Shown: piece by piece, positions 1-6,626 of the stretch
Layout: every line of letters starts with the position of its first letter
Position numbering within the stretch: the stretch's first letter is position 1
From: DATDPY01 sp964395765
Lineage (GTDB): Bacteria; Bacteroidota; Bacteroidia; Cytophagales; Cyclobacteriaceae
Assembly: GCA_964395765.1 (NCBI GenBank)
Contig: CAYNCU010000203.1
Location: 1-7,842, forward strand
Direction of reading: 5' to 3'
DNA: 7,842 bases
Position numbers and translations under genes: made by a program
Notes under the pieces: generated by a model
Seen by the model: only the letters and a program-made list of their open reading frames with translations
What the model was told of the DNA's origin: nothing
Databases searched by the model: none

Positions 1-1
1 A

Positions 2-1552
2 GGCGTGCAGGATGCCCTGGTGCAATGGTGGTACGGTCATAATGCGGTGGCATTTTTTCTTACAACACCCTTCCTGGGACTGATGTACTATTTCCTGCCT
101 AAAGCGGCCAATCGTCCTATCTATTCCTATAAACTTTCCATCATCCATTTCTGGGCTTTGATATTTATATACATATGGGCCGGGCCGCATCACCTGCTGT
201 ATACCGCATTACCGGACTGGGCACAATCACTGGGGACTGTATTTTCAATCATGCTCATTGCTCCCAGCTGGGGAGGCATGCTGAATGGCCTTCTCACTTT
301 GCGGGGCGCATGGGACAAGGTCAGGGAAGACCCGATATTGAAATTCATGGTAGTCGCCGTTACGGCTTATGGAATGGCCACTTTTGAAGGCCCGATGCTG
401 GCCCTCAAAAATGTAAACGCTTTCGCACACTATACCGATTGGGTCATCGCGCATGTTCATATCGGGGGACTCGGCTGGAACGGATTTCTGACTTTCGGGA
501 TCCTGTACTGGATGGTGCCACGGCTTTGGGGAACTCAACTGTATTCAAAGAAACTGGCGAATACACATTTCTGGATCGGTACGCTCGGAATCATATTTTA
601 CGCCTTGCCGATGTATTTCGCCGGCTGGACGCAAAGCCTTATGTGGAAACAATTCAACGCGGATGGCTTTCTCGTTTATCCCAATTTCCTGGAAACCGTC
701 AAACAGATCATCCCCATGTACATTGTACGTTCTGTAGGTGGCGCCCTTTATCTTACGGGGGCTATCATGATGACCTATAACCTGGTAAAAACGGCAGCGC
801 AGGGAAAATTCATTCCCAATGAAGAAGCACAGGCACCTCCGCTGGAAAAGAAAACAGTAAAAGAATCCTACTGGCATCACATCCTGGAAGGCAAACCTGT
901 TCTGTTCAGTATCATTGCTTTTGTGGCCATCCTTATCGGGGGAATTGTCGAATTTGTTCCTACGTTTCTTATCAAATCCAATATCCCAACCATTGCCAGT
1001 GTAAAACCCTACCGGCCGCTTGAATTGCAGGGGCGCGATATTTATATCCGGGAAGGCTGCAACAATTGTCATTCGCAGATGATAAGACCTTTCCGTTCTG
1101 AAACGGTACGGTATGGCGAATATTCAAAAGCCGGAGAATTTGTATATGATCATCCCTTCCTCTGGGGGTCGAAAAGAACAGGACCTGATCTTGCAAGAGA
1201 GGGAGGAAAATATTCAAATGCCTGGCACTATAACCACTTTTTCGATCCTACCTCTATGTCTGCGGGCTCGATCATGCCCCGCTATCCATGGCTGTATGAA
1301 AATCCCATCGATGAATCGTCCACCCCAGCCAAAATTAATGCTATGAGAAAACTGGGTGTACCCTATCCCGAAGGATTTGAAAATGAAGCGAATAAAGACC
1401 TCGAACAACAGGCGGATTCCATTGCTTCCGATCTTAAAAAAAGCGGCGTTGAGACCGATCCTCACTTAGAAGTTATTGCGCTCATTGCATATATCCAACG
1501 CCTGGGAAAGGATATCAAGGTTCAAAACAATACAACTACCCCAAATCAATAA
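2..1552 (+). CDS. ccoNO: cbb3-type cytochrome c oxidase, fused subunits I and II (CcoN-CcoO), 5'-truncated by window
   Basis: This is the catalytic subunit of a high-affinity, proton-pumping terminal oxidase in the inner membrane, fused to its membrane-anchored cytochrome c subunit. Numbering from the GTG at base 5, H12, H62 and H63 are the CuB ligands, Y56 (six residues before H62) is the tyrosine expected to cross-link to H12, E128 is the conserved glutamate, and H150 and H152 bind hemes b3 and b. These spacings match Pseudomonas stutzeri CcoN with an offset of about 195 residues, so roughly 195 N-terminal residues, including the second heme b ligand, lie outside the window. The GTG is an internal Val codon: the frame is open to the left edge and continues the conserved GVQDALVQWWYGHN block. 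After a hydrophilic linker (about 263-297) comes a CcoO part: membrane anchor at about 299-322, heme c site CNNCH at 352-356, and probable axial Met424 in GSIMPRYPW. The downstream gene ccoQ starts 2 bases after the stop. Identification is very secure. Confidence 0.97.
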   Translation, partial: GVQDALVQWWYGHNAVAFFLTTPFLGLMYYFLPKAANRPIYSYKLSIIHFWALIFIYIWAGPHHLLYTALPDWAQSLGTVFSIMLIAPSWGGMLNGLLTLRGAWDKVREDPILKFMVVAVTAYGMATFEGPMLALKNVNAFAHYTDWVIAHVHIGGLGWNGFLTFGILYWMVPRLWGTQLYSKKLANTHFWIGTLGIIFYALPMYFAGWTQSLMWKQFNADGFLVYPNFLETVKQIIPMYIVRSVGGALYLTGAIMMTYNLVKTAAQGKFIPNEEAQAPPLEKKTVKESYWHHILEGKPVLFSIIAFVAILIGGIVEFVPTFLIKSNIPTIASVKPYRPLELQGRDIYIREGCNNCHSQMIRPFRSETVRYGEYSKAGEFVYDHPFLWGSKRTGPDLAREGGKYSNAWHYNHFFDPTSMSAGSIMPRYPWLYENPIDESSTPAKINAMRKLGVPYPEGFENEANKDLEQQADSIASDLKKSGVETDPHLEVIALIAYIQRLGKDIKVQNNTTTPNQ

Positions 1553-1554
1553 CC

Positions 1555-1746
1555 ATGTATAAGAATATTCTCCAATCGATTGAAAATATAGAGATCTGGC
1601 CGGTGATAGGCCTGGTTATATTCTTTATCTTTTTCCTGGGTGTACTCATCCGGGTGTACAAATCGGATAAAGGTCATATCGAAAAAATGAAAAATTTACC
1701 TCTGGATGAATTGCCAAAGGAGGAACCGAACCCAAATGAGAAATAA
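1555..1746 (+). CDS. ccoQ: cbb3 oxidase small subunit CcoQ/FixQ-like
   Basis: This 63-residue protein has one membrane helix (about 16-35, rich in Ile, Phe and Val) followed by a short charged cytoplasmic tail ending in Lys, Glu, Pro and Asn. That is the usual architecture of CcoQ/FixQ, the non-catalytic subunit that stabilises the cbb3 complex and the CcoP association in proteobacteria. Sequence identity in this family is low, so the call rests on size, topology and its position between ccoNO and ccoP. The ATG lies 2 bases after the ccoNO stop with no Shine-Dalgarno motif, which suggests translation coupled to ccoNO. A different small membrane protein is unlikely in this position. Confidence 0.88.
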   Translation: MYKNILQSIENIEIWPVIGLVIFFIFFLGVLIRVYKSDKGHIEKMKNLPLDELPKEEPNPNEK

Positions 1747-1770
1747 CAGCATGTAAATAATCCAGTCATA

Positions 1771-2724
1771 ATGAAGAAATTAATACTTATAATTTTAACC
1801 TTATTCTCCGGCCCCTTGTTATTCGCACAGTCGGTAACGCCGGATGCTACCCCGGCCTCTTCAGGGTCCATGAATTCGGATACACTTCTTATTACTGCCA
1901 TCTGGATCGTAATCGCGGTATCCATTCTCGTTCTGATAGTAGCCATCTATGCGCTGGTGGTTTTAAAAACCGTGTTGCTCGAAGATAAGGCTAAAACTTC
2001 CACGGATCGGGCGACAGAAGCGTCTTCCCTGAAAAAATGGTTCAACAAAATTACCAGTGATATGACGGACGCGGTACCGGTGGAACAGGAAGAAACCGTA
2101 ATGCTGGATCATAATTATGATGGCATCCGTGAACTGGACAATCATTTGCCGCCATGGTGGAAATGGCTTTTTATTATTTCGATCATTTGGGGCGCCATTT
2201 ACTTACTGGCATTTCACGTCTTTCATTGGTTCCCGCTTTCCGGGGAGGAGTATGAAAGACAGATGGAAAAAGCCAAAATGGAGCTGACACTGAGAAAGGC
2301 AAGCAAAGCGGCTTCGGTGGATGAAACTACAGTTGAGTTTACCAACGATCCTGCGGTCATCGATGCCGGGAAAGAAATTTTTGCCAAGAATTGCATTCCC
2401 TGTCATGCTGTGGATGGCGGAGGGGGGGTAGGACCGAATCTGACCGATCAATACTGGATCCATGGCGGAAGTATTCATGATATATTCAGGACAATTAAAT
2501 ACGGTGTTCCGGATAAAGGGATGATAACCTGGCAGACGCAACTCAGCCCGGTTGAAATTAGAGATGTAGCCTGTTTTGTTTATACGTTGGAAGGCACTAA
2601 ACCTGCCAAACCTAAAGAACCGCAGGGAGAATTATACGTCCGTAAAAAGGATATTCCGGTTAAATCCGATTCTTTATCAAAAGCACCCGTTGTCCAGTCC
2701 AAAGACTCTATTAATTTGAATTAA
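1771..2724 (+). CDS. ccoP: cbb3-type cytochrome c oxidase subunit III CcoP, mono-heme form
   Basis: This is the cytochrome c subunit that passes electrons from soluble or membrane cytochrome c towards the CcoO heme. The 317-residue protein starts with a signal-peptide-like stretch (1-20, ending LLFAQ), then a membrane helix at about 38-66 and a second at about 130-150. Just before the second helix is the CcoP N-domain signature YDGIRELDNHLPPWW (116-130). A charged helical linker (158-190) leads to one cytochrome c domain with heme site CIPCH at 208-212, GPNL at 221-224 and probable axial Met251 in PDKGMITW. Proteobacterial CcoP usually has two CXXCH sites; only one is present here, as I understand is usual for Bacteroidota. 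A Lys/Pro/Ser-rich tail (about 276-317) follows the heme domain. It starts 24 bases after ccoQ. Whether the first hydrophobic segment is cleaved or stays as a membrane helix cannot be decided by eye. Confidence 0.95.
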   Translation: MKKLILIILTLFSGPLLFAQSVTPDATPASSGSMNSDTLLITAIWIVIAVSILVLIVAIYALVVLKTVLLEDKAKTSTDRATEASSLKKWFNKITSDMTDAVPVEQEETVMLDHNYDGIRELDNHLPPWWKWLFIISIIWGAIYLLAFHVFHWFPLSGEEYERQMEKAKMELTLRKASKAASVDETTVEFTNDPAVIDAGKEIFAKNCIPCHAVDGGGGVGPNLTDQYWIHGGSIHDIFRTIKYGVPDKGMITWQTQLSPVEIRDVACFVYTLEGTKPAKPKEPQGELYVRKKDIPVKSDSLSKAPVVQSKDSINLN

Positions 2725-2727
2725 TAC

Positions 2728-4158
2728 ATGAGCTCGGAGACCGATAATCTTTACAGTTACGATAACGAATTCAGGGACAAGCTTTCTACGGTGGATTCCG
2801 GTGGTAAAAGGATATGGATCTATCCGAAAAAGCCACGGGGAAGATATCATAACTCAAGGATTATCGTTTCAGTTATTCTTCTATTACTTCTTTTTTCAGG
2901 GCCTTTGATTCGGGTGAATGGCCACGCCTTCATGCTTTTCGATATTATTAACCGTAAGTTTATAATTTTCGGAGTTCCTTTCTGGCCTCAGGATTTTATT
3001 ATTTTTGTGCTGGCCCTCATCACCTTCGTGGTATTTATCGTTCTCTTTACTGTAGTTTTCGGACGAGTTTGGTGTGGCTGGGCATGTCCGCAGACTATTT
3101 TCATGGAAATGGTATTCCGGAAAATAGAATATTGGATCGAAGGGGATGCCGGAAAACAAAGGAAACTGGAGGCAGCGCCATGGAATTCTGATAAGATCTT
3201 TAAAAAATCATTAAAGCATATCCTTTTTATTCTCATTTCTCTCCTGATCGCCCATACCTTGATGGCTTACCTTGTCGGGATGGATGAACTGGAAAAACTT
3301 GTGAGTCATTCACCTATGGAAAATCCGGCCGGATTTGCCGGGCTTATTTTTTTCAGCGGCATGTTTTATTTTGTATTCGCTTTTTTCCGGGAACAGGCAT
3401 GTACGGTAGTATGTCCTTACGGAAGACTGCAGGGCGTATTCCTGGGTAAAAATTCTATTGCCGTCATGTACGACTGGCTTAGGGGTGAACCCCGTGGAAG
3501 AATTAAAAAAAATGAAAGCCCGGATAATGTTAAAAAGGGAGATTGTATCGATTGTAAAATGTGTGTTCATGTATGTCCGACCGGAATTGATATCAGGAAC
3601 GGAACCCAACTGGAATGTGTGAATTGTACGGCTTGTATGGATGCCTGTGACGATGTAATGGTTAAAGTCAAAAGACCCAAAGGTCTTATTCGCTATGCCT
3701 CTTACAGCAGTATCAGCGAATCAAAGAAAAATCTTTTTACCACCCGGGTCATGGGATATTCAGCGGTACTGACCTTATTAATATCGCTGTTGGTTTATTT
3801 TCTGGCCAGCCGGTCCCCGGTGGAAACCACTGTTCTCAGGGTTCCGGGAACCTTGTACCAGGAACAGGAAAATGGTATGATCAGCAACTTGTACAATATA
3901 CAATTCATTAATAAGACCTTCGTCGACAAAGACCTGCAGTTAAAACTGGAAAATTATGCAAACAGCGATATTCGCAAGGTTGGCGAAAGCAGAATTCATG
4001 TTCCTGCCAATGGGGATAATGACGGAATATTTTTCATTGATCTTCCGCGAACTTCCCTCCATAAAATGAAGTCTTCCTTGACCATTGACGTCATTGAAGA
4101 CGGAAAGATAATTGATAAAGTGAAAACCACATTTTTCAGCCCGATGCAAATAAGATGA
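2728..4158 (+). CDS. ccoG: cytochrome c oxidase accessory protein CcoG (FixG/RdxA family polyferredoxin)
   Basis: This membrane iron-sulfur protein is required for cbb3 assembly in several bacteria; family work assigns CcoG a cupric reductase role that supplies Cu(I) for the CuB site. The 476-residue protein has hydrophobic helices at about 43-63, 88-112, 163-184, 203-222 and 341-361. It carries CGWACP (C116, C120) and CTVVCPYGRLQG (C225, C229). A two-cluster 4Fe-4S ferredoxin segment follows, with cysteines 273, 276, 279, 283 and 297, 300, 303, 307. The C-terminal part (about 365-476) is beta-rich and matches the Ig-like FixG_C region. All expected cysteines are present and the length is normal. 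It begins 3 bases after the ccoP stop, and its TGA overlaps the ATG of the next gene, so both are probably made together with the oxidase. Confidence 0.96.
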   Translation: MSSETDNLYSYDNEFRDKLSTVDSGGKRIWIYPKKPRGRYHNSRIIVSVILLLLLFSGPLIRVNGHAFMLFDIINRKFIIFGVPFWPQDFIIFVLALITFVVFIVLFTVVFGRVWCGWACPQTIFMEMVFRKIEYWIEGDAGKQRKLEAAPWNSDKIFKKSLKHILFILISLLIAHTLMAYLVGMDELEKLVSHSPMENPAGFAGLIFFSGMFYFVFAFFREQACTVVCPYGRLQGVFLGKNSIAVMYDWLRGEPRGRIKKNESPDNVKKGDCIDCKMCVHVCPTGIDIRNGTQLECVNCTACMDACDDVMVKVKRPKGLIRYASYSSISESKKNLFTTRVMGYSAVLTLLISLLVYFLASRSPVETTVLRVPGTLYQEQENGMISNLYNIQFINKTFVDKDLQLKLENYANSDIRKVGESRIHVPANGDNDGIFFIDLPRTSLHKMKSSLTIDVIEDGKIIDKVKTTFFSPMQIR

Positions 4159-4592
4159 ACTGGGGATATAAAATAATGTTTCTGTATATCGGATTCGTTT
4201 TACTCATCCTGACCATGGTGTTTATGGCTTACCAGCACGATGTGCCATTAGTTTCTGATGATTATTATGAAAAGGAACTGAAATACCAGGATGAGATCAA
4301 TCAGATAAAAAATGCACTGGCATTAAAATCACCTATTTCAATTGAATATAATGCCGATGAAAAACTGCTTATAATACATTTTCCATCGGATAATACCGGC
4401 AGGATCAGCGGCAAGATTGAATTCATGCGGCCATCGGATCCTAAACTGGATACTGATTTATCGGTCAATGTGAATGAACAACATACGCAGGAGGTCAGTA
4501 CCGTCGCCATGGCGAAAGGACTTTGGCAATTTAAAATTTACTGGGAGAACGGCGGGAAGAAATATCTCCAACAACAAGACCTGATTCTATAG
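4155..4592 (+). CDS. ccoH: FixH/CcoH family cbb3 assembly protein
   Basis: This 145-residue protein has one N-terminal membrane helix (about 6-26) and a periplasmic domain, the FixH/CcoH layout. The block right after the helix, with DDYYEKELKYQDEINQ (35-50), is the typical FixH segment in which a short acidic Tyr-rich motif precedes an amphipathic helix. The remainder reads as alternating beta strands ending in LWQFKIYW. In proteobacteria CcoH is needed for stable cbb3 assembly and interacts with CcoN and late subcomplexes; its exact chemistry is not settled. The ATG overlaps the ccoG stop in an ATGA junction, a strong sign of translational coupling. No cysteine or CXXCH is present, so metal or heme binding is not indicated. 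Confidence 0.92.
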   Translation: MNWGYKIMFLYIGFVLLILTMVFMAYQHDVPLVSDDYYEKELKYQDEINQIKNALALKSPISIEYNADEKLLIIHFPSDNTGRISGKIEFMRPSDPKLDTDLSVNVNEQHTQEVSTVAMAKGLWQFKIYWENGGKKYLQQQDLIL

Positions 4593-4598
4593 TTTTCT

Positions 4599-5312
4599 AT
4601 GGGATACCTGACAGCTTTCCTGGTGGGATTAGCCGGAAGTATTCATTGCATCGGCATGTGCGGGCCTATTGCTCTCGCCTTGCCCGGCCACCACGCTACA
4701 GGGTTTAAAATGGTTTTCGGTCGTACCTTGTACAACCTTGGCCGGACAATTACCTATGGATTTATAGGGGGTTTAACGGGCTTACTGGGGCAGGGACTGA
4801 TCCTGGCCGGGACACAACAATGGGTATCCATTTTTACCGGTATCCTGCTGATCCTTTCTGTTATTATTCCGCTTTCAATTTCAAAAAGGATCCAGGACCT
4901 GGGCTTGTTTACCGGGCTGACCGGATACGTAAAGAATAAATTGGGCAAACTGCTGGGTGCCGGCGAAAGGAATTCCCTGATCCTCATCGGCCTCCTGAAC
5001 GGTTTTCTTCCCTGCGGCCTCGTTTATGTAGCGCTCGCAGGCGCGCTGAACACCGGCAATGCATTCAATGCTATGCTGTACATGGTCATTTTCGGCCTGG
5101 GGACATTGCCGGTCATGCTTGCCGTATCCGTATTCGGAAAACTGATCAACGTATCAGTGAGAAGAAAAGTTTCGCGGGTCATCCCTGTTTTTGTTTTTTT
5201 TCTTGGGGTGTTGTTTATTCTCAGGGGAATGAACCTGGGAATAAAATATATCAGTCCGTCACTGCGGCATAATACTACTACGAAGGAAATCATGAATTGC
5301 CCGGCGAAGTAA
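4599..5312 (+). CDS. TauE/SafE family (DsbD_2-like) integral membrane protein linked to cbb3 maturation
   Basis: This 237-residue polytopic membrane protein has about six hydrophobic segments (roughly 2-27, 47-71, 76-97, 125-150, 156-181 and 193-213). Two conserved motifs stand out: HCIGMCGP near the N-terminus (H16, C17, C21) and NGFLPCGLVY in the middle (C139). This paired arrangement is typical of the SafE/DsbD_2 group, related to the membrane domain of DsbD and CcdA, which moves reducing equivalents through cysteines in two half-repeats. Databases often label such proteins sulfite exporter, but next to ccoG and ccoH a role in copper delivery or thiol redox for oxidase assembly is more likely; that is inference from context. 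A further cysteine (C234) lies in the last residues (NCPAK). It starts 6 bases after ccoH and is the last gene of the operon before a convergent gap. Confidence 0.88.
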   Translation: MGYLTAFLVGLAGSIHCIGMCGPIALALPGHHATGFKMVFGRTLYNLGRTITYGFIGGLTGLLGQGLILAGTQQWVSIFTGILLILSVIIPLSISKRIQDLGLFTGLTGYVKNKLGKLLGAGERNSLILIGLLNGFLPCGLVYVALAGALNTGNAFNAMLYMVIFGLGTLPVMLAVSVFGKLINVSVRRKVSRVIPVFVFFLGVLFILRGMNLGIKYISPSLRHNTTTKEIMNCPAK

Positions 5313-5337
5313 ATTCAACCGATAATAAACATTACTA

Positions 5338-5352
5338 TTTTTTGTTTTTTTT
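5338..5352 (+). terminator. T-rich tract after the cco operon, possible transcript end
   Basis: Six T, one G and eight T follow 25 bases after the SafE-like gene stop. The only inverted repeat ahead of it is AGTAA (5308-5312) with TTACT (5332-5336), a five-pair AT-rich stem with a 19-base loop, too weak for a standard intrinsic terminator. The position between convergent genes makes a transcript end plausible, but the sequence does not prove it. Confidence 0.2.
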
Positions 5353-5420
5353 CAATAGGAACAGGTAACACATAGCCCGCTAGCCGGTATAGGAATTTTA
5401 TCGGGAATTGCGAATCCTTT

Positions 5421-5789
5421 TCAGCGCTTGAGTAGCCATTTGATACGGTCATAGGATATAACATAGTGAATTACAATCATAACTCCATACATAATACTCA
5501 TCTTATTATATCCTATTTCTTTCAGGCACCAGGTGGCAAAACCGAAATACGCCAGTTCCAGTAACAGGCGCAAAATTCCCGGTGTAACGATCGGTGCTTT
5601 GCCCGATCGGCTGGGATCGCCGGGTACCGCAAAAACACCCCATGCCGCAGCAAGAATAACCGGAACTGCTACAGCAAACACAAAACGGAACCATTGGTCA
5701 GATTGCCGGTATCCCCAGATACCGAATAGGGTTAAGGCGGCTATTTCAAGAATAAACCGTAAAACAAGATTTACCGGATTCGATCCCAT
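5421..5789 (-). CDS. YrdB family (DUF2568) small membrane protein
   Basis: This 122-residue protein has four predicted membrane helices (about 5-25, 32-52, 70-88 and 96-113) and a basic C-terminus (DRIKWLLKR). The opening LRFILEIAALTLFGIWG and the middle block WGVFAVPGDPSRSGKAP (50-66) followed by a Pro-Gly and an LRLLLEL helix match the YrdB/DUF2568 pattern known from Bacillus and many other bacteria. No biochemical function is established for the family and I do not infer one. It is convergent with the cco operon and lies 70 bases downstream of gpmA on the same strand, so it may be read from gpmA or from its own promoter. The ATG has no Shine-Dalgarno motif. Length is normal. Confidence 0.82.
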   Translation of the reverse strand: MGSNPVNLVLRFILEIAALTLFGIWGYRQSDQWFRFVFAVAVPVILAAAWGVFAVPGDPSRSGKAPIVTPGILRLLLELAYFGFATWCLKEIGYNKMSIMYGVMIVIHYVISYDRIKWLLKR

Positions 5790-5859
5790 GATCGATTGTT
5801 AATAATAAACCAATGTTTTTTGTATTCTTTATCGCTCCCTTAAAAGATATAACCAATTG

Positions 5860-6537
5860 TCAATTACTGGCTTTTTCAATTTTTCCGTTTTTAAAACTAT
5901 AAAAAAGCGGTTTGCCGGTAGGAATTTCCAATTTCAGCACCTGGTCTTTGGTTAACCCTTCTATAAACATGACGATAGAACGAAGGCTGTTGCCATGTGC
6001 CGACACTAAAACGTTTTTTCCGGCTTCCAGATGTGAAATAATATTATCCTTGAAAAACGGAATCGTCCGTTCCGCCGTATCTTTCAGGCATTCCCCGTTG
6101 GGCGGAGGGACATCATAACTCCTGCGCCATTGATGAACCTGTTCATCGCCGTATTCTTTGGCAGTTTCGGCCTTGTTTTTACCCTGAAGTTCACCGTAAT
6201 AACGCTCATTAAGATTCTGGTTGCAATAAACCGGGATAATGCTTTGAATCATTTCCTTGCTGTAGATGATGGTCCAGTCTTTCATTTTTCCCTGGTCGTG
6301 AATGATCACCGGGGTTTTATCGTTTTTGTTTTGCGCCATGACCAGCATGGTGGTCTCGATTGCGCGTACCTGCACCGAGGTAAAAATGATATCAAAATTT
6401 ATATCAGCCAGTTGTTCTCCTGCTTTAATGGCCTCGGTAATTCCATTTTGAGATAGCGGGACATCCACCCAGCCTGTGAATACATTTTTTTTATTCCAAA
6501 CCGATTCTCCGTGACGTATTAAAATCAATTTTGCCAT
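5860..6537 (-). CDS. gpmA: 2,3-bisphosphoglycerate-dependent phosphoglycerate mutase
   Basis: This cytoplasmic enzyme interconverts 3-phosphoglycerate and 2-phosphoglycerate in glycolysis and gluconeogenesis through a phosphohistidine intermediate. The 225-residue protein opens with LILIRHGESVWN, giving R8 and the phosphorylated H9. FTGWVDVPLSQNG (20-32) and R58 in the VQVRAIETT segment bind phosphate. LNERYYGELQG (109-119) supplies E111 and R112, and the second catalytic histidine is H181 in VSAHGNSLR. The NER-YG-LQG block separates true mutases from the broader histidine phosphatase superfamily. It is somewhat shorter than the E. coli enzyme (about 250), mainly at the C-terminus. The start is fixed by MAKLILIRHGES at the family's usual N-terminus. 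It lies 89 bases downstream of the MDR oxidoreductase in an AT-rich gap. Confidence 0.95.
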   Translation of the reverse strand: MAKLILIRHGESVWNKKNVFTGWVDVPLSQNGITEAIKAGEQLADINFDIIFTSVQVRAIETTMLVMAQNKNDKTPVIIHDQGKMKDWTIIYSKEMIQSIIPVYCNQNLNERYYGELQGKNKAETAKEYGDEQVHQWRRSYDVPPPNGECLKDTAERTIPFFKDNIISHLEAGKNVLVSAHGNSLRSIVMFIEGLTKDQVLKLEIPTGKPLFYSFKNGKIEKASN

Positions 6538-6626
6538 GATACTTACTTTTATTTTGTATTTATAAATTTAATAACTTTTTTCAAGTTGTTGCTGCTTTTG
6601 AAGTGCGACGGATCTATTGACTGGCC

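Noticed and set aside
5..7. GTG as a start for the cbb3 catalytic subunit
   Set aside because: The frame stays open to the left edge and the missing first ~195 residues include required helices and a heme ligand; the codon is an internal Val in a conserved block.
245..1465. Several minus- and plus-strand open frames of 60-175 codons inside ccoNO
   Set aside because: They overlap a strongly conserved oxidase gene, show no domain or membrane pattern of their own, and are out-of-frame shadows.
2896..3609. Minus-strand open frames inside ccoG
   Set aside because: They lie opposite the iron-sulfur protein with its full set of cysteines and have no recognisable motif.
5371..5394. Imperfect inverted repeat around GCTAGC in the convergent gap, considered as a terminator
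   Set aside because: The pairing is only a few GC pairs with a two-base bulge and no T-run follows on either strand.
6130..6456. A 108-codon plus-strand frame opposite gpmA
   Set aside because: Its hydrophobic look comes from the complement of the mutase codons; gpmA has all catalytic residues in the other strand.
6538..6600. Promoter or short hairpin (AACTT/AAGTT) upstream of gpmA
   Set aside because: The stem is five AT-rich pairs and no TAnnTTTG element stands at proper spacing from a TTG; very AT-rich DNA gives such matches by chance.
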